DNA from: Vreelandella subterranea
GTDB taxonomy: Bacteria; Pseudomonadota; Gammaproteobacteria; Pseudomonadales; Halomonadaceae
NCBI RefSeq assembly: GCF_900111305.1
Contig: NZ_FOGS01000007.1
Coordinates: 170,158-234,157, forward strand
Reading direction: 5' to 3'
Length of the DNA stretch: 64,000 nt
Of the stretch, positions 63,446 to 64,000 are shown piece by piece. The notes under the pieces were generated by a model. That model had not been told where the DNA came from and made no database searches. It worked only from the letters and a program-made list of their open reading frames with translations. The position numbers and the translations under genes were made by a program. How positions within the stretch are numbered: the first letter of the stretch is position 1; every line of letters begins with the position of its first letter.

Positions 63446-64000
63446 CTAGGTTCTGTCTGAAAAGTCGGCTCTCATGCATTGCTGGATACAAGCCAGGGTC
63501 ACCATGGCCCTGAAGCTACTGGCCAGCTTGTCATAGCGGGTATTTAGCCGACGCTTTTCTTTCAACCAACCGAATAGGCGTTCTACCACATTGCGCTGAC
63601 GGTATTTCGGCCGGTCGAACTGATGCGGCAGGCCAGGACGCGGGCGCCTATGCATGCGACGTCTGGGGATGATGGGCCGCATGCCGTAACGCGTGCAGTA
63701 GCGTCGAAGCTCATCACTATCGTAGCCCTTGTCAGCCACGACATAACGACTGCATTTGCGAGGCCTACCGGAACGCCCTGGTAGTCGAACCTTCTCCAGC
63801 AACTCGATGAAATGGGTTGAATCGGCACGCTGGCCTGCTGAGAGGGAAAAGGTAAGTGGAAAACCCTGGCTATCGCACAGTAAGTGTATCTTGGTGGTCA
63901 GGCCACCACGACTGCGGCCGAGAGCATGATCGGGCGGTTCTATCGATCCCCCTTTTTACCGGCACCGCTGGCTGATCGTGTTGCTCTGATGGAGGTCGAA
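63446..64000 (-). CDS. IS5-family transposase (DDE), 3' part, split by a frameshift
   Basis: The frame from 63446 to about 63956 encodes the catalytic half: DHALGRSRGGLTTKIHLLCD, then ADKGYDSDELRRYC with the second Asp and VVERLFGWLKEKRRLNTRYD with the Glu and YREK-like signature. Upstream it meets a stop just beyond a C5T5 run (A5G5 on the coding strand); the 5' part continues in the other frame to the window edge. This is the usual OrfA/OrfB layout of the IS5 family joined by -1 frameshifting. The N-terminal region is outside the window. Confidence 0.88.
63449..64000 (-). mobile_element. IS5-family insertion sequence, one end
   Basis: The element end appears to be at about 63449, starting GGTTCTGTCTGAAAAGTC inward, a typical IS5/IS427-like terminal repeat, next to CTAG/TA as a possible target duplication. 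The other end is beyond base 64000. It inserted just after the tRNA-Ala terminator. Confidence 0.7.
63949..63958 (-). other. Frameshift run in the IS transposase
   Basis: The coding strand reads GGT AAA AAG GGG GAT. The upstream frame ends at TAG a few codons later, and the downstream frame is the -1 frame. The A5G5 run is the likely slip site, although a plain inactivating indel cannot be excluded. Confidence 0.6.

Overview
The window looks like a piece of a halophilic gammaproteobacterial chromosome, most likely Halomonas or a close relative. This is inferred from gene content and order (gacA-uvrC-pgsA-tRNA cluster, split trp genes with trpG-trpD-trpC, prpBC-acnD-prpF-prpD, lapAB-ihfB, sdhE-ygfX-nadB) and from GC-rich codon use, not from a database search.

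Region 1 (1 to about 22,400) is the late half of an integrated siphophage. It has an HK97-type head module: large terminase C-terminus, small membrane protein, portal, S49-type prohead protease, major capsid, connector and head-closure proteins. A lambda-type tail module follows: tail tube, G and GT chaperones joined by a -1 frameshift site, tape measure, then M, L, K, I and J homologues. Two probable cargo genes are inserted (a lipoprotein and an unknown protein), as is a small paralogue of the L protein C-terminus. Several gene junctions carry a GC-rich hairpin plus T-run followed by a conserved TGCC box.

The highlight is a complete diversity-generating retroelement (DGR) at 18,663-21,829. 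It comprises a tail-fibre-like target protein whose C-terminus is the variable repeat (VR), an Avd accessory gene, a template repeat (TR), and a DGR-type reverse transcriptase. VR and TR (117 bp each) differ at 11 positions. Ten of these are at template adenines, the hallmark of adenine-directed mutagenic retrohoming, so the phage can probably vary its receptor-binding tip.

Region 2 (about 22,400-26,500) is accessory DNA. It has two small membrane proteins, a LexA-boxed DUF1654-umuD-umuC operon, a divergent SRAP-domain gene and an unknown gene. No integrase, lysis gene or prophage repressor is visible, so the other prophage end must lie outside the window. The prophage directly abuts trpG, the same chromosomal neighbourhood used by the R/F pyocin cluster of Pseudomonas aeruginosa.

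Region 3 (26,519-64,000) is core chromosome. It contains trpGDC, an RND efflux pump pair, a YdiJ-like D-2-hydroxyacid dehydrogenase, a RelE/RelB-like toxin-antitoxin pair, serS, an AI-2E-family permease, trxA, cysB and cysH (an unusually short reductase), and pabB. The GntR-regulated methylcitrate cycle operon for propionate follows, then comEA-like, pyrF, lapAB, ihfB, sdhE-ygfX, nadB, tRNA-Leu/Cys/Gly with a tRNA-Gly remnant, pgsA, uvrC, a gacA/uvrY-type regulator and tRNA-Ala. The window ends inside an IS5-family element.
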